64,000 nt of DNA from Pelagibacteraceae bacterium AG-365-D07 (GTDB lineage Bacteria > Pseudomonadota > Alphaproteobacteria > Pelagibacterales > Pelagibacteraceae): the NCBI GenBank assembly GCA_003280005.1, contig QCGH01000001.1, forward strand, positions 1-64,000, written 5' to 3'. Positions 1-10,868 of the stretch are shown in pieces (within the stretch, counting starts at the first letter, position 1; every line of letters begins with the position of its first letter). Under the pieces are notes generated by a model, which did not search any database, was not told the origin of the DNA, and saw only the letters and a list, made by a program, of their open reading frames with translations. A program made the translations under genes and the position numbers.

Positions 1-475
1 GATTAAAACTATAAAATTTTTCATTTATCAATTGTCTCTTAACTTTCTTAGTAAAGTTTTTCCACATCAGCCTATCTAAAAACTCTGGCGCAGGAGCAAT
101 ACCAATAAATGCATGAATATTTTTTTTAAAAGATCTAAATAGATTTAATCCTATCCACCCTCCCATACTTGATCCAACTAAAATTAATTTTTTTTGTTTA
201 ATTTTTTTCCTGATTATATTTTCAGCGTCTTTGGTCCAACTTGTGATTGTACCATCCTCGAACTTTCCATATGATTTCCCATGGCCAGAATATTCTAATG
301 CTAAAAATCCTATTTTATTTTCTTTACAAAACTTGAATAATGCTTTTGGTTTATCCCCTTCCAAATCCGATTTAAAACCATGCAAAAAAACAATGTAAAT
401 ATCACTAGTGGAAGAATTGAATAAATATCTTATTTTTTTATTTTTAGAAATTTTAAAAAATTTAAATTTTGACAT
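1..475 (-). CDS. Alpha/beta hydrolase, 3' end outside window
   Basis: The reading frame starts at the ATG complementary to 473-475 and runs off the left edge, leaving about 158 N-terminal residues. An early strand followed by LHGF resembles the oxyanion-hole region of alpha/beta hydrolases. The nucleophile elbow GSSMGG fits G-x-S-x-G, so the middle Ser is the expected nucleophile; the acid and His would lie beyond the edge. There is no signal peptide, so it is probably cytosolic. The arrangement recalls ABHD10-type small esterases or thioesterases, but substrate cannot be read from this fragment. It is divergently oriented to the glycosyltransferase that follows, with a 41-bp spacer. Confidence 0.8.
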   Translation of the reverse strand, partial: MSKFKFFKISKNKKIRYLFNSSTSDIYIVFLHGFKSDLEGDKPKALFKFCKENKIGFLALEYSGHGKSYGKFEDGTITSWTKDAENIIRKKIKQKKLILVGSSMGGWIGLNLFRSFKKNIHAFIGIAPAPEFLDRLMWKNFTKKVKRQLINEKFYSFN

Positions 476-516
476 AAATTTTACAGATAACTTATGATAT
501 TATTATAAGTAAATAA
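476..516. promoter_or_regulatory. Divergent intergenic spacer with inverted repeat
   Basis: This short spacer separates two divergent genes and must hold both promoters. It contains an interrupted inverted repeat, ACTTAT (490-495) and ATAAGT (505-510), around an AT-rich centre with TATGAT/TATTAT-like -10 candidates. No clear -35 box is visible. A regulator site is possible, but inverted repeats arise often by chance in DNA this AT-rich. Confidence 0.25.
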
Positions 517-1671
517 ATGCCATCAAAAATAAAAGTTTTGCAAGTTATACCTAAGCTTGGATATGGAGGCGCAGAAACAGGCTGTTATGATATTGCACAT
601 TATCTTTATGAAAAAGATTGTGTATCCTACATAGTTACAAGTGGTGGAGATTTACTAAAGTATGTTGATAGAAAAAAAGTTAAAGTAATTAGGTTACCAG
701 TTCATAGTAAAAATCCTATATTAATTTTTATTAATTCTATAATTTTAACTTTTATTATTTTTTTTCTAAATATTAATATAGTACACGCCAGAAGCAGAGC
801 TCCAGCTTGGTCTTGTTATATAGCAACAAAGATTACCAGAAGAAACTTTGTAACAACATTTCATGGAACTTATAACTTTAAAGGTAAATTAAAAAAATTC
901 TATAATTCGATTATGGTTAGATCGAAATTAATAATTGCAGGATCTAATTTTATATTCTCTCATATTAAAGAAAATTATTCAGAATTTATTGATTTAAAAA
1001 AAAAATTATTAGTAATTTTTAGGGGTATCAATGTTGACTATTTTGACCAGACATCAACAATTGAAAGTGATGAAATAAAATTAAAAAAAAAATGGGAAAT
1101 TCAAGATAACAGAAAAGTAATTTTAATGCCCGGAAGACTTACATCTTGGAAAGGGCAAGAATTATTTATAGAAGCAATTAACTTGGTCAATATTGAACTT
1201 GGATATGAAGCTTTCTATGCAATTATTTTAGGAAGTGAGCAAGGAAGGGATTTATATAAAAAAAAACTTGTCCGTTTAAGTGAACAATATCGAATGTCAA
1301 AACAACTAAAATTTATAGATAATTGTAAAAATATGGCTTTAGCTTATAAGATTTCAGATATAATTATTTCGGCATCAATAGAACCAGAAGCTTTTGGAAG
1401 AGTTGCAGTGGAGGCTCAATCAATGCAAAAAATAATTATTGCAAGTAATATTGGAGGCTCAAATGAAACCATAATTAATGAAAAAACTGGTTTTTTATTT
1501 GATGCTGGTGATGCAAAATCTTTGAGCAAAAAAATTATGAGAATATTAAGTATGGATGAAACTTTGTTAAAAAGTATAGGCAATGAGGGTAGAAAAAACG
1601 TTATTAAAAAATTTAATGTTGAAAAAATGTGTTTTTCTACTTATTCAGAGTATAAAAAACTAATTAATTAA
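517..1671 (+). CDS. GT4-family glycosyltransferase
   Basis: A 384-residue GT-B fold transferase. The N-terminus (VLQVIPKLGYGGAE) carries the glycine-rich loop typical of GT4 enzymes. The C-terminal half has PGRLTSWKGQ and, near residues 285-300, an E-P-E-A-F-G-R-V-A-V-E-A stretch that matches the EX7E nucleotide-sugar binding motif. It likely transfers a sugar from an NDP donor onto a cell-envelope glycan; donor and acceptor are unknown. No membrane segment is needed for the fold, though residues 65-85 are very hydrophobic. The stop codon overlaps the thrS start (TAATG), so it is probably co-transcribed with the translation genes. Confidence 0.85.
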   Translation: MPSKIKVLQVIPKLGYGGAETGCYDIAHYLYEKDCVSYIVTSGGDLLKYVDRKKVKVIRLPVHSKNPILIFINSIILTFIIFFLNINIVHARSRAPAWSCYIATKITRRNFVTTFHGTYNFKGKLKKFYNSIMVRSKLIIAGSNFIFSHIKENYSEFIDLKKKLLVIFRGINVDYFDQTSTIESDEIKLKKKWEIQDNRKVILMPGRLTSWKGQELFIEAINLVNIELGYEAFYAIILGSEQGRDLYKKKLVRLSEQYRMSKQLKFIDNCKNMALAYKISDIIISASIEPEAFGRVAVEAQSMQKIIIASNIGGSNETIINEKTGFLFDAGDAKSLSKKIMRILSMDETLLKSIGNEGRKNVIKKFNVEKMCFSTYSEYKKLIN

Positions 1672-3587
1672 TGTTAAATATAACTCTACCAGACGGAAAT
1701 AAACTTAACTTTGAAAAAAAAGTTACAGGTACAGAAGTTGCTAAAAAGATTAGTAAATCGCTCTCTAAAGATGCTTTATTGATAAGTATTGATGGCAAGT
1801 TGAAAGATCTTAATACGGTCATAGATAAAGATTGTTCTGTAAAAATATTTACTTCAAAAGATAAAGAGGGACTAGAAACAATAAGGCATGACACTGCACA
1901 TGTTTTAGCTATGGCTGTTCAAGAATTATTCCCAGGGACTCAAGTTACAATTGGGCCCGTTATAGAAGATGGTTTTTATTATGATTTTGCTAGAAAAGAA
2001 CCATTCACAGATGATGATTTAAATAAAATTGAAAATAAAATGAAAGAAATTATTCAACGTGATGAAAAAACGACTAGGGAAGTTTGGCCCAGAAAAAAAG
2101 CTATTGAGCATTTTAAAAAAATTGGTGAAACTTATAAAGCAGAAATTATAAAAACTATTCCGGAAGGTGAAGAAGTTTCAATCTACTTTCATGGAAAATG
2201 GCATGATCTCTGTAGAGGTCCACACTTAACATCAACAGGTAAAATTGGAAAGTTTTTCAAACTCACAAAAGTATCTGGTGCTTATTGGAGGGGAGACTCT
2301 AGCAACGAGATGCTACAGAGAGTATATGGCACAAGTTGGTCAACTCAAAAGGACTTAGACGATTACCTTAAAAGAATTGAGGAAGCCGAAAAACGCGATC
2401 ATAGAAAATTAGGAAAAATAATGGATCTTTTTCATTTTAGAGAGGAAAGTCCAGGAGCAGTTTTTTGGCATGAAAAGGGATGGGCGCTATTTCAAAAACT
2501 TGTTTCCTACATGAGATTTAAACAAGATCAAGCAGGTTATAAAGAAATAAATACCCCCGAAATACTAGATAGATCACTCTGGGAAAAATCTGGACACTGG
2601 GAAAAGTTTGGAGCAAATATGTATACCTCTGAAACACCAGATCAAAAAATTTTTGCTATCAAACCAATGAATTGCCCAGGTTGTGTTCAAGTATTTAATC
2701 AAGGTTTAAAAAGTTATAGAGATTTGCCATTTAAAATGTCTGAATTTGGAAAAGTTCATAGATATGAGCCATCAGGTGCTTTACATGGACTTTTAAGGGT
2801 ACGAGCCTTTACACAAGATGATGCACATATTTTTTGTACAGAAAATCAAATTACAGAGGAGTGCGTCTCAGTAACAAATTTAATTTTAGAAATTTATAAA
2901 GATTTGGGATTTGAAAATGTAATCCTTAAGTATTCAGACAGACCAGATTTAAGAGTAGGAGATGATGCTGTTTGGGATAAATCTGAAGCTGCATTGATTA
3001 AAGCAGTAGAAGCTTCAAAACTAGAATATAGTATTAATAAAGGAGAGGGTGCTTTTTATGGTCCAAAAATAGAATTTGTTTTAAGAGATGCAATTGGAAG
3101 AGATTGGCAATGTGGAACTTTACAGGTTGACTTAAATTTACCTGGAAGGTTAGGTGCAAGTTATGTAGATAAAGATGGGTCAAAAAAAATACCTGTCATG
3201 CTTCATAGAGCTTTATTTGGTTCACTTGAAAGATTTATAGGTATACTAATTGAAAATTATGCTGGTAAATTACCCTTCTGGATTTCACCATTACAAACCG
3301 TTATAATACCAGTATCTGAAGATTTTAATGATTATGCCATATCAGTACATAAAAAAATTAAAAATTCTGGTATTTCATGTGATATAGATTTAAAAAATCA
3401 TAATTTAAATTACAAAATTCGTGAACATTCAAACGCAAAAGTACCGATGTTATTGATTTGTGGAAAAAAAGAAGTTGACTCTAATGCTGTAACTATTAGA
3501 AGATTGGACTCAAATAAACAAGAAAATATGTTAATTGAAGAATTTATAAAAAAATATACTGCTTTAAACAAAGCTCCATCAATTTAG
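1671..3587 (+). CDS. thrS: Threonyl-tRNA synthetase
   Basis: A class II aminoacyl-tRNA synthetase of 638 residues, the normal length. An N-terminal TGS domain is followed by the editing domain with HDTAHVLA, then the catalytic core with MNCPG and the YEPSGALHGLLRVR motif 2 region, FTQDDAHIF, and motif 3 near LHRALFGSLERF. The C-terminal anticodon-binding domain is complete. In the usual MNCPGH sequence the His is Cys here. It starts at ATG overlapping the previous stop and leads the conserved order thrS-infC-rpmI-rplT-pheS-pheT. Confidence 0.97.
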   Translation: MLNITLPDGNKLNFEKKVTGTEVAKKISKSLSKDALLISIDGKLKDLNTVIDKDCSVKIFTSKDKEGLETIRHDTAHVLAMAVQELFPGTQVTIGPVIEDGFYYDFARKEPFTDDDLNKIENKMKEIIQRDEKTTREVWPRKKAIEHFKKIGETYKAEIIKTIPEGEEVSIYFHGKWHDLCRGPHLTSTGKIGKFFKLTKVSGAYWRGDSSNEMLQRVYGTSWSTQKDLDDYLKRIEEAEKRDHRKLGKIMDLFHFREESPGAVFWHEKGWALFQKLVSYMRFKQDQAGYKEINTPEILDRSLWEKSGHWEKFGANMYTSETPDQKIFAIKPMNCPGCVQVFNQGLKSYRDLPFKMSEFGKVHRYEPSGALHGLLRVRAFTQDDAHIFCTENQITEECVSVTNLILEIYKDLGFENVILKYSDRPDLRVGDDAVWDKSEAALIKAVEASKLEYSINKGEGAFYGPKIEFVLRDAIGRDWQCGTLQVDLNLPGRLGASYVDKDGSKKIPVMLHRALFGSLERFIGILIENYAGKLPFWISPLQTVIIPVSEDFNDYAISVHKKIKNSGISCDIDLKNHNLNYKIREHSNAKVPMLLICGKKEVDSNAVTIRRLDSNKQENMLIEEFIKKYTALNKAPSI

Positions 3588-4132
3588 TGCCAGATTTCAA
3601 ACACAACTTTTTTCAAAGAAAAAATAAATCTTTTGGACCAAGATATAATAGGAGAATTAATTCCTCAGAAGTTCAAGTTATTGATAGTCAAGGAGAAAAC
3701 TTAGGAATACTAAATTTACAAGACGCAATAACTAAAGCTAAAAATGAGGGGTTAGATCTGATAGAAATTTCTCCTAACGCTAAACCCCCAGTTTGTAAAA
3801 TAATGGACATTGGTAAATATAAGTATGATCAACAAAAAAAGGCAAATAAAGCAAAAAAAAATCAAAAAAAAATAGAGTTGAAGGAAATTAAACTAAGGCC
3901 TGTAACTGAAGTTCACGATTACTCTTTTAAAATTAAAAATGCGCAGAAGTTTTTGTCAAAAGGTGACAAGGTGAAATTCACTATAAAATTTAAAGGTAGA
4001 GAACTACAACATAAAAATCTTGGAAATGAGTTAATGGATAAAATCAAAGCAGATATGGAAAACATTGGAAAAGTAGAATTACAGCCAAAATTCGATGGAA
4101 AACAAATGATTATGGTGGTTCAGCCTATATAA
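3587..4132 (+). CDS. infC: Translation initiation factor IF-3
   Basis: IF-3 of 181 residues, with an N-terminal domain (residues about 22-90, including NLGILNLQDAITKAKNEGLDLIEISPNAKPP in register with the family), a lysine-rich linker, and a C-terminal domain ending PKFDGKQMIMVVQP. It binds the 30S subunit and checks the start codon. The start is GTG overlapping the thrS stop (TAGTG). That differs from the AUU start that lets E. coli infC autoregulate, so initiation-dependent feedback would have to work differently or be absent here. Confidence 0.96.
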   Translation: MPDFKHNFFQRKNKSFGPRYNRRINSSEVQVIDSQGENLGILNLQDAITKAKNEGLDLIEISPNAKPPVCKIMDIGKYKYDQQKKANKAKKNQKKIELKEIKLRPVTEVHDYSFKIKNAQKFLSKGDKVKFTIKFKGRELQHKNLGNELMDKIKADMENIGKVELQPKFDGKQMIMVVQPI

Positions 4133-4139
4133 ATATTCA

Positions 4140-4170
4140 GGTTGTAAAAAAGTGAGTATTTTGTATAACC
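4140..4170 (+). promoter_or_regulatory. Stem-loop upstream of rpmI-rplT
   Basis: GGTTGTA (4140-4146) can pair with TATAACC (4164-4170) over seven positions, one a G-U pair, with a 17-nt loop. It lies 12 nt before rpmI, in the only untranslated gap of this operon. In several bacteria L20 represses its own operon through the infC-rpmI leader, so the placement is suggestive. The stem is short and has no comparative support here. Confidence 0.3.
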
Positions 4171-4182
4171 CGAAAAAATATT

Positions 4183-4389
4183 ATGCCTAAATTAAAAACA
4201 AAAAGCTCAGCAAAAAAAAGATTTAAAATTACATCTAAGGGTAAGGTGATTATGCCTCAAGCTGGCAAAAGGCATGGTATGATTAAAAGGACTAATTCAC
4301 AAATTAGAAAACAAAGAGGTACTACTATAATGTCAAAACAAGATAGTAAGATTGTAAAATCGTATATGCCTTATAATTTAAGAGGATAA
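4183..4389 (+). CDS. rpmI: 50S ribosomal protein L35
   Basis: A 68-residue very basic protein beginning [15 protein letters not shown], the hallmark start of L35, with the [18 protein letters not shown] central region. Length is normal. It precedes rplT by a single base, as in most bacteria, and is part of the large-subunit assembly set. Confidence 0.96.
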   Translation: MPKLKTKSSAKKRFKITSKGKVIMPQAGKRHGMIKRTNSQIRKQRGTTIMSKQDSKIVKSYMPYNLRG

Positions 4390-4390
4390 T

Positions 4391-4747
4391 ATGGCTAGAG
4401 TAAAAAGAGGAGTAACTAGCAGAGCTAAACATAAAAAGGTATTTAAAGCTGTAAAAGGTCAATATGGTAGAAGAAAAAATACTATTAGAGCAGCAAGGCA
4501 GGCCATGGAAAAGGCAATGCAGTATGCATACAGAGATAGAAGAAATAAAAAAAGAGATTTTAAATCTTTGTGGATACAAAGAATCAACGCTGGTGTCAGA
4601 AGTGAGGGACTAACTTACTCTAAATTTATCAATGGATTATCCAAGTCAGGCATTAAGTTAGATAGAAAAATTTTGGCTGAAATTGCATATGAAAATCCAC
4701 AGGCCTTTAAAACAATTGTAAAAAAAGCACAAGCAGCACTTAATTAA
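4391..4747 (+). CDS. rplT: 50S ribosomal protein L20
   Basis: A 118-residue protein starting [19 protein letters not shown], with [18 protein letters not shown] and [21 protein letters not shown], all typical of L20. It binds 23S rRNA early in 50S assembly and often autoregulates the rpmI-rplT transcript. A Shine-Dalgarno-like AGAGGATA precedes the ATG, one of the clearer ribosome binding sites in the window. The 47-bp spacer to pheS shows no convincing terminator. Confidence 0.97.
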   Translation: MARVKRGVTSRAKHKKVFKAVKGQYGRRKNTIRAARQAMEKAMQYAYRDRRNKKRDFKSLWIQRINAGVRSEGLTYSKFINGLSKSGIKLDRKILAEIAYENPQAFKTIVKKAQAALN

Positions 4748-4794
4748 ATAATCTTCGCTATTGTTTTTCTTCGTTTAAGAAATAATCTGTACAA

Positions 4795-5862
4795 ATGTCA
4801 GAATTTGAAAAAAAAATCATAGCTTTTAAAGAAAAGATAAAAAATTCTAAAAATCAAAAAGAACTGTTTTCGATTAGTTCAGAAATTTTTGGCAAAAATG
4901 GAATAATTAATTCTGAGTTTAAAAAACTAGGATCTATACCTGTTGAAGAAAAAAAAATTTTTGCCGCGAGTATAAATAAATTTAAGCAAGAGTTATCTGA
5001 TATTTATAAAGCTAAAGTTAATAAGATATTAGACAAAGATATTATTGAAAAAGTTCAAAAAGAGAAAATTGACATAACTTTACCTGAAAAAGAATTTAAA
5101 ATTGGCAAAGTTCATCCAGTATCACAGGTAATTGATGAAATTTCCTGTATTTTTTCAGAAATAGGTTTTTCTGTTGAGGAAGGACCTGATGTGGAAAATG
5201 AATATAATAATTTTACAGCACTTAACACCCCCGAAAATCATCCTGCAAAAGATATGCATGATACATTTTATTTAGATGAGGATATGAAAACATTGTTGAG
5301 AACACATACATCCCCAGTTCAAGTGCGGACAATGCTTAAGGGTAAACCGCCATTTAAAATTATTGCCCCAGGAAGAACATATAGAAGTGACAGTGACCAA
5401 ACCCACACACCTATGTTTCATCAATTAGAGGGCCTTCATATTGATAAAGATATAACCATGGGCCACCTTAAAGGTTGCCTTAATTATTTTATTAAAGAAT
5501 TTTTTGAAGTAGAAAAAATTAAAATGAGATTTAGACCAAGTCATTTCCCATTCACAGAGCCATCGGCAGAAGTAGATATAGGTTATAGAATGGAAAATAA
5601 TAAAATTATAATTGGGGAGGGAGACAAATGGCTTGAAATACTAGGATGTGGAATGGTTCATCCAAATGTTTTAAAAAATTGTAAAGTTGACCCAAGTAAA
5701 TTTCAAGGCTTCGCTTTTGGTATAGGTATAGATAGATTGGCCATGTTAAAATATGGTATTAATGATTTAAGATCTTTTTTTGAATGTGATTATAGATGGT
5801 TAAATCATTATGGTTTTGATCCTTTAGATGTTCCAACTAACTATCGAGGTCTAAGTAGATGA
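4795..5862 (+). CDS. pheS: Phenylalanyl-tRNA synthetase alpha subunit
   Basis: A 355-residue class II synthetase subunit. The N-terminal coiled-coil arm (residues about 1-90) leads to the catalytic core with HPVSQV, the [10 protein letters not shown] region, [22 protein letters not shown] (motif 2) and [16 protein letters not shown] (motif 3). It charges tRNA-Phe as an alpha2beta2 enzyme with PheT. Its stop overlaps the pheT start (ATGA), indicating translational coupling. It is slightly long for the family but otherwise ordinary. Confidence 0.97.
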   Translation: MSEFEKKIIAFKEKIKNSKNQKELFSISSEIFGKNGIINSEFKKLGSIPVEEKKIFAASINKFKQELSDIYKAKVNKILDKDIIEKVQKEKIDITLPEKEFKIGKVHPVSQVIDEISCIFSEIGFSVEEGPDVENEYNNFTALNTPENHPAKDMHDTFYLDEDMKTLLRTHTSPVQVRTMLKGKPPFKIIAPGRTYRSDSDQTHTPMFHQLEGLHIDKDITMGHLKGCLNYFIKEFFEVEKIKMRFRPSHFPFTEPSAEVDIGYRMENNKIIIGEGDKWLEILGCGMVHPNVLKNCKVDPSKFQGFAFGIGIDRLAMLKYGINDLRSFFECDYRWLNHYGFDPLDVPTNYRGLSR

Positions 5863-8240
5863 AGTTCACAAAGGATTGGTTAAATGATCACTTAAAAACA
5901 AATAAAAGTGAAAATCAAATTATTGAGAAATTAAATCGAATTGGCCTAGAGGTTGAAAAAGTTGATCCTATTAAGAACGAATTAAGTGATTTTGTGGTGG
6001 CAAAAATTATTAGAGCAAACAAGCATCCAAATGCAGATAGGCTTAAGTTATGTGATGTTGATATTGGAGGAAAGGAAAATATAAAAGTTGTTTGTGGAGC
6101 TCCCAATGCTCATGATGGTTTGTTGACTATATATGCACCACCTGGATCAATAATTCCAAAAAATGGAATGAAATTAGAGGTATCAAAAATTAGGGGAGAG
6201 ACCTCGCATGGAATGCTTTGTTCCGAGTCTGAATTAAAATTATCTAATGAGTCTGAGGGCATTATTGAATTAGGTCAAAAATTTAATAGCAGTATTGGAA
6301 AGCCGTATTTTAATAAAAAATCCAATAACAACGTTATAGAATTATCTATTACACCTAATAGACCTGATTGTTTGGGTATAAGAGGGATTGCAAGAGATTT
6401 ATTCGCAAGTGGTTATGGTGATCTAAAAGAAATTAAAAAAGTAAAATTTAAGAAAACTTTCAAACATAATTTTAAGGTAAAAATAGAAAAAAATAAAAAT
6501 CAAGCCTGTTCAATCTTTGGTAGTTGTTTGATTAAAAATATAAAAAATAAAGAGAGTCCAAGTTGGTTAAAAGAGAGAATTTTAGCATTAGGTTTGAGAC
6601 CAATCTCAGCTGTAGTCGACGTTACAAATTATGTAATGTTTGATTTAAATAGACCTCTTCACGCATACGATCTAGATAAAATAAAAAATTCAATTTCAGT
6701 AAGAAATTCAAAAAAAGGTGAAACATTCAAAGCCCTTGATAATAAAACTTATACTCTAAATGAAAATATGTGCGTAATAGCCGATGATGAAGGTCCTCTA
6801 GGTTTAGGAGGAATTATTGGTGGAGAAAGATCAGGAACTGAATTAGTTTCTAAAAATATATTAATTGAAGCTGCTTATTTTGATCCTGGTGTCACCAGAA
6901 AAACTGCAAAAATATTAGAAATAAATAGTGATGCAAAATTTAGATTTGAAAGAGGAATTGATCCCCAATCAGTTAAGGAAGGACTTACAATGGCTTCTAA
7001 ATTAATAATTGAGATATGTGGAGGAGAAGTTTCAAATTTTGATATTCAAGAAACAATAAAATTTAAAAAAAAAATTATTAAATTTGATCCAAAATTAGTG
7101 TCCAGAACCATCGGTATAAATGTCAAAGAAAAAAATATTATGAACATTCTCAATAAACTGGGATTTGAAACCAAAAAAAAAGTTAAAAATATCGAAATAA
7201 AAGTTCCATCATGGAGACCAGATATATTTGGTGAGATTGATCTAGTTGAAGAAGTTATAAGAATATTAGGTTTTGAAAATGTTAAATCTATTGAACCAGA
7301 AAAAGTTAGAACAAAACCAACATTAAATTTTTACCAAAAACATTTTCATTTAGCTCAGCGTTCAGTTGCATCTAAAGGTTATTATGAAACTATAACTTGG
7401 TCTTTTAGCGATGAAAAAATAAATGATAGTTTTAGAGAAAATTTTGAAACTACAAGAATTATTAATCCTATTAGTTCAGATTTGGGAGTATTGAGAAATT
7501 CTTTGTATCCAAATTTGATTTATTATATGGAGAAAAACTTAAATAGGGGTTTTGGCGATCAATCTCTTTTTGAAATTGGTCCAGTATTTACTGGTAACAA
7601 ACCTGGAAATCAGATTACAGTGGTATGCGGAATTAAAAAACAACTTTATGATGAGGAAGATTATAAAAGAGATAATCATTTAGATGTATTCGAAATAAAG
7701 AAAGATCTTATGCAAACATTAGTTGAACTAGGTATAGATAAAGAGGAAATTTTAATTGAGGACAAATCTCCATCTTATTATCATCCTGGAATCTCAGGTT
7801 CAATTTCATCTAAAGATGGTAAACATTTATTTGCTTATTTTGGCCAGATCCATCCAAAAATAACACTAGAGTCCTATGGTTTTGAAATTTTCTTAGAAAA
7901 TTTAGTAAATTTTAAAAGTCATAATAAAAAAAGTAAAGAAAGCTTGTTATTATCAGATTTCCAAAAGTCAGATAGAGACTTTGCTTTTTTAGTAAATAAA
8001 GACACAAAAGCTCAACTTTTAGTTGATGCAATTAAAATAACAGATAAATCATTAATCAAAAATATTAAAATATTTGATGTTTATGAAGGAGGGAATATTC
8101 CTTCAGATAAAAAATCTATTGCAATTAAAGTTACAATTCAATCTGATCATAAAACTCTAAATGAAAGTGATTTATCAAATATCTCAAATAGAATTATCAA
8201 ATCAGTTGAAGAACACACTGATGCAAAATTAAGATCTTAA
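5859..8240 (+). CDS. pheT: Phenylalanyl-tRNA synthetase beta subunit
   Basis: A 793-residue protein with the full PheT domain order: an N-terminal tRNA-binding (EMAP/OB) domain around residues 40-150, B3/B4 editing domains with the TPNRPDCLG signature, the B5 domain with [16 protein letters not shown], a synthetase-like core, and a C-terminal ferredoxin-fold anticodon-binding domain ([13 protein letters not shown] onward). It forms the heterotetramer with PheS. The stop overlaps the ATG of lepA by one base. Confidence 0.97.
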   Translation: MKFTKDWLNDHLKTNKSENQIIEKLNRIGLEVEKVDPIKNELSDFVVAKIIRANKHPNADRLKLCDVDIGGKENIKVVCGAPNAHDGLLTIYAPPGSIIPKNGMKLEVSKIRGETSHGMLCSESELKLSNESEGIIELGQKFNSSIGKPYFNKKSNNNVIELSITPNRPDCLGIRGIARDLFASGYGDLKEIKKVKFKKTFKHNFKVKIEKNKNQACSIFGSCLIKNIKNKESPSWLKERILALGLRPISAVVDVTNYVMFDLNRPLHAYDLDKIKNSISVRNSKKGETFKALDNKTYTLNENMCVIADDEGPLGLGGIIGGERSGTELVSKNILIEAAYFDPGVTRKTAKILEINSDAKFRFERGIDPQSVKEGLTMASKLIIEICGGEVSNFDIQETIKFKKKIIKFDPKLVSRTIGINVKEKNIMNILNKLGFETKKKVKNIEIKVPSWRPDIFGEIDLVEEVIRILGFENVKSIEPEKVRTKPTLNFYQKHFHLAQRSVASKGYYETITWSFSDEKINDSFRENFETTRIINPISSDLGVLRNSLYPNLIYYMEKNLNRGFGDQSLFEIGPVFTGNKPGNQITVVCGIKKQLYDEEDYKRDNHLDVFEIKKDLMQTLVELGIDKEEILIEDKSPSYYHPGISGSISSKDGKHLFAYFGQIHPKITLESYGFEIFLENLVNFKSHNKKSKESLLLSDFQKSDRDFAFLVNKDTKAQLLVDAIKITDKSLIKNIKIFDVYEGGNIPSDKKSIAIKVTIQSDHKTLNESDLSNISNRIIKSVEEHTDAKLRS

Positions 8241-10048
8241 TGGACAGCATCAATAATATTAGAAATTTTGCAATAATAGCTCATATAGATCATGGTAAAT
8301 CTACTATAGCAGATAGAATTATTCATAAGTGTGGTGGACTTACAGATAGAGAGATGAAAGCTCAAGTTTTAGACTCAATGGATATAGAGAGAGAAAGAGG
8401 AATTACAATTAAGGCTCAAACAGTAAAACTAACTTATAAATCAAAAAATGGAAATGAATACATTTTAAATATTATTGATACACCAGGACATGTTGATTTT
8501 AGTTACGAGGTGAGTAGATCATTATATGCTTGTGAAGGTTCAATTCTAATAGTCGATAGCACTCAAGGGGTGGAGGCGCAAACACTTGCAAATGTTTATC
8601 AGGCTCTAGATATGAATCATGAAATAATACCTATATTAAATAAGATTGATCTTCCTGCTTCTGATTTAGATCGTACCTCAAAGCAAATAGAAGATGTAAT
8701 TGGAATAGATACAAACAACGCTATTCCATGTTCAGGAAAAACTGGTGAAGGAATAGATGATATACTAGAAGCCATAGTTAATAATCTTCCAGCCCCAAAA
8801 GGTGACAAAAATAATAAATTAAAATGTTTATTGGTTGATAGCTGGTATGATACTTATTTGGGTGTTGTTACTTTAGTAAGAGTTATTGATGGTAAAATAA
8901 ACAAAAATATGAAGATAAAAATGATGTCAACTAATCAAGAATATATAGTTGAAAAAGTTGGAGTATTTACACCAAAACCTAGAGATATAAATGAACTAAA
9001 TTCAGGAGAAATCGGCTTTATAATTACAGGAATAAAAAACCTTTCTGACACTAAAGTCGGTGATACGATTTGTGAAGCAGATAAACCATTAGAAAAAACT
9101 TTACCTGGATTTAAGCCAAGTAAACCAGTTGTATTTTGTGGATTATTTCCTGTTGATAGTTCCGACTATCAAAAGCTGAAAGATGGACTTGCTAAACTAC
9201 AACTAAATGATGCTAGTTTTTCATTTGAAGCAGAATCATCCTCTGCATTAGGATTAGGATTTAGATGTGGTTTTTTAGGTTTGTTGCATTTGGAGATTAT
9301 TACAGAAAGACTAGAAAGAGAATTCGATATTAACTTAATTACAACTACGCCAGGTGTTGTATATAAAGTTCACCTAAATAATGAAAAAATAATTGATTTA
9401 CAGAATCCATCCAGTCTTCCTGACCCCACCCTAATAAAAATTATTGAAGAACCATGGATTAAGGCAACTATAATAACACCCGATGAATATCTTGGTTCTA
9501 TTATTAAACTATGTCAAAACAAACGGGGTATACAAACTAATTTAAGTTATTCAGGAAATAGAGCAGTTTTAAATTATGAAATTCCATTAAATGAAGTTGT
9601 TTTTGATTTTAATGACAGACTTAAATCTATGACAAGTGGCTATGCAAGTTTTGATTACGAAATATTAGGTCATAGGGTTGGAGATTTGGTAAAACTCTCA
9701 ATTCTTGTAAATGCAGAATCTGTAGATGCTTTGGCCATGATGGTACATAAAGATTTTGCACAAAGTATAGGAAGAGATGTTTGTGAAAAATTAAAAGACT
9801 TAATTCCAAGACATAATTTTATGATACCGATTCAAGCTGCTATTGGGGGAAAGATTATAGCTAGAGAAACAATAAAAGGATTTAAAAAAGATGTGTTAAC
9901 AAAAATTCATGGAGGTGGTGCGCGAGACAGAAAAAGAAAACTTCTTGATAAACAAAAAAAAGGAAAAGTAAGAGCAAAACAATTTGGTAAAGTTGAGATA
10001 CCCCAAGAAGCTTTTATTGGAGTATTAAAAATATCTAAGGAAAACTAA
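8240..10048 (+). CDS. lepA: Elongation factor 4 (LepA) GTPase
   Basis: A 602-residue translational GTPase. G1 (AHIDHGKST), G2/G3 ([19 protein letters not shown]), G4 (NKID) and the G5-region SGKTGEGI are present, followed by domain II, the EF-G-like domains and the LepA-specific C-terminal domain ending in a basic tail. LepA acts on the ribosome in initiation, biogenesis or back-translocation under stress. It closes the translation gene block; the next gene on this strand begins two bases later but has an unrelated function. Confidence 0.97.
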   Translation: MDSINNIRNFAIIAHIDHGKSTIADRIIHKCGGLTDREMKAQVLDSMDIERERGITIKAQTVKLTYKSKNGNEYILNIIDTPGHVDFSYEVSRSLYACEGSILIVDSTQGVEAQTLANVYQALDMNHEIIPILNKIDLPASDLDRTSKQIEDVIGIDTNNAIPCSGKTGEGIDDILEAIVNNLPAPKGDKNNKLKCLLVDSWYDTYLGVVTLVRVIDGKINKNMKIKMMSTNQEYIVEKVGVFTPKPRDINELNSGEIGFIITGIKNLSDTKVGDTICEADKPLEKTLPGFKPSKPVVFCGLFPVDSSDYQKLKDGLAKLQLNDASFSFEAESSSALGLGFRCGFLGLLHLEIITERLEREFDINLITTTPGVVYKVHLNNEKIIDLQNPSSLPDPTLIKIIEEPWIKATIITPDEYLGSIIKLCQNKRGIQTNLSYSGNRAVLNYEIPLNEVVFDFNDRLKSMTSGYASFDYEILGHRVGDLVKLSILVNAESVDALAMMVHKDFAQSIGRDVCEKLKDLIPRHNFMIPIQAAIGGKIIARETIKGFKKDVLTKIHGGGARDRKRKLLDKQKKGKVRAKQFGKVEIPQEAFIGVLKISKEN

Positions 10049-10049
10049 A

Positions 10050-10862
10050 ATGATTTATGATTGTTTTTCGTATTGGGATGAGGATCTCCTTCTGGATTTA
10101 AGATTACATACACTTGATAAATTTGTAGATTATTTTGTTGTTGTTGAGGGAAATAAAACTTGGCAAAATAATCATAAGGAATTTAGATTTGATATTAATA
10201 TGTTTTCTAAGTTCAAAGAAAAAATTATTTATGTTAGGGTAGATGATTTACCCGATGGTCAGAATCCCTATTTAAGAGAAAATCATCAAAGAAATTCTAT
10301 ATCTAGAGGTTTAAAAAAAGCATCTGAAAATGACATAGTGATAATTTCAGATCTTGACGAAATTCCAAATCCTGAAGTGATAAAAAATTTTAATAAGAAA
10401 ATGAGATTTGCGGTTTTTGAACAAAAACATTTTTATTATAAATTTAATTTACAAAGTAAAAATCACCCTCTTTGGTATGGGAGTAGGATTTGTTTACTTA
10501 AATATATGAAATCACCTCAATGGCTAAGAGATTTAAAATTTAAAAAAAGACCTTTTTGGAGAATAGATAAATTTAGATTAAATAATATTATATCCAATGG
10601 AGGATGGCATTTCTGCAATTTGAAAAGCATAGATAAGCTTAAATACAAATATGAAAATCTTTGTGAAACAAATGATCCTATAATATTTAAAGAAAAAATT
10701 GACAAAAAGTATTTAAACCTAAAGAGTATTGAAGAGATGATTGAAAATAGAAAGGATATTATAGGGCGAGATGATGAATTTTATAAAGTTGATATTGATA
10801 ATTCATTTCCCAAGTTTATTATTGATAACAAAGATAAATTTACAGATTGGATTGTAACATAA
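10050..10862 (+). CDS. GT17-family glycosyltransferase
   Basis: A 270-residue protein whose N-terminus (YDCFSYWDEDLLLDLRLHTLD) and VVEGNKTWQNN match the GT17 family, named for the beta-1,4-N-acetylglucosaminyltransferase of N-glycans and also found in bacterial polysaccharide clusters. IISDLDEIPNP near residue 108 supplies a DxD-like metal and nucleotide-sugar motif. No signal peptide or membrane span is visible. It opens the surface-sugar cluster and sits against lepA with a one-base gap. The acceptor is unknown; O-antigen or other envelope glycan modification is the likely role. Confidence 0.82.
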   Translation: MIYDCFSYWDEDLLLDLRLHTLDKFVDYFVVVEGNKTWQNNHKEFRFDINMFSKFKEKIIYVRVDDLPDGQNPYLRENHQRNSISRGLKKASENDIVIISDLDEIPNPEVIKNFNKKMRFAVFEQKHFYYKFNLQSKNHPLWYGSRICLLKYMKSPQWLRDLKFKKRPFWRIDKFRLNNIISNGGWHFCNLKSIDKLKYKYENLCETNDPIIFKEKIDKKYLNLKSIEEMIENRKDIIGRDDEFYKVDIDNSFPKFIIDNKDKFTDWIVT

Positions 10863-10868
10863 ACCTTT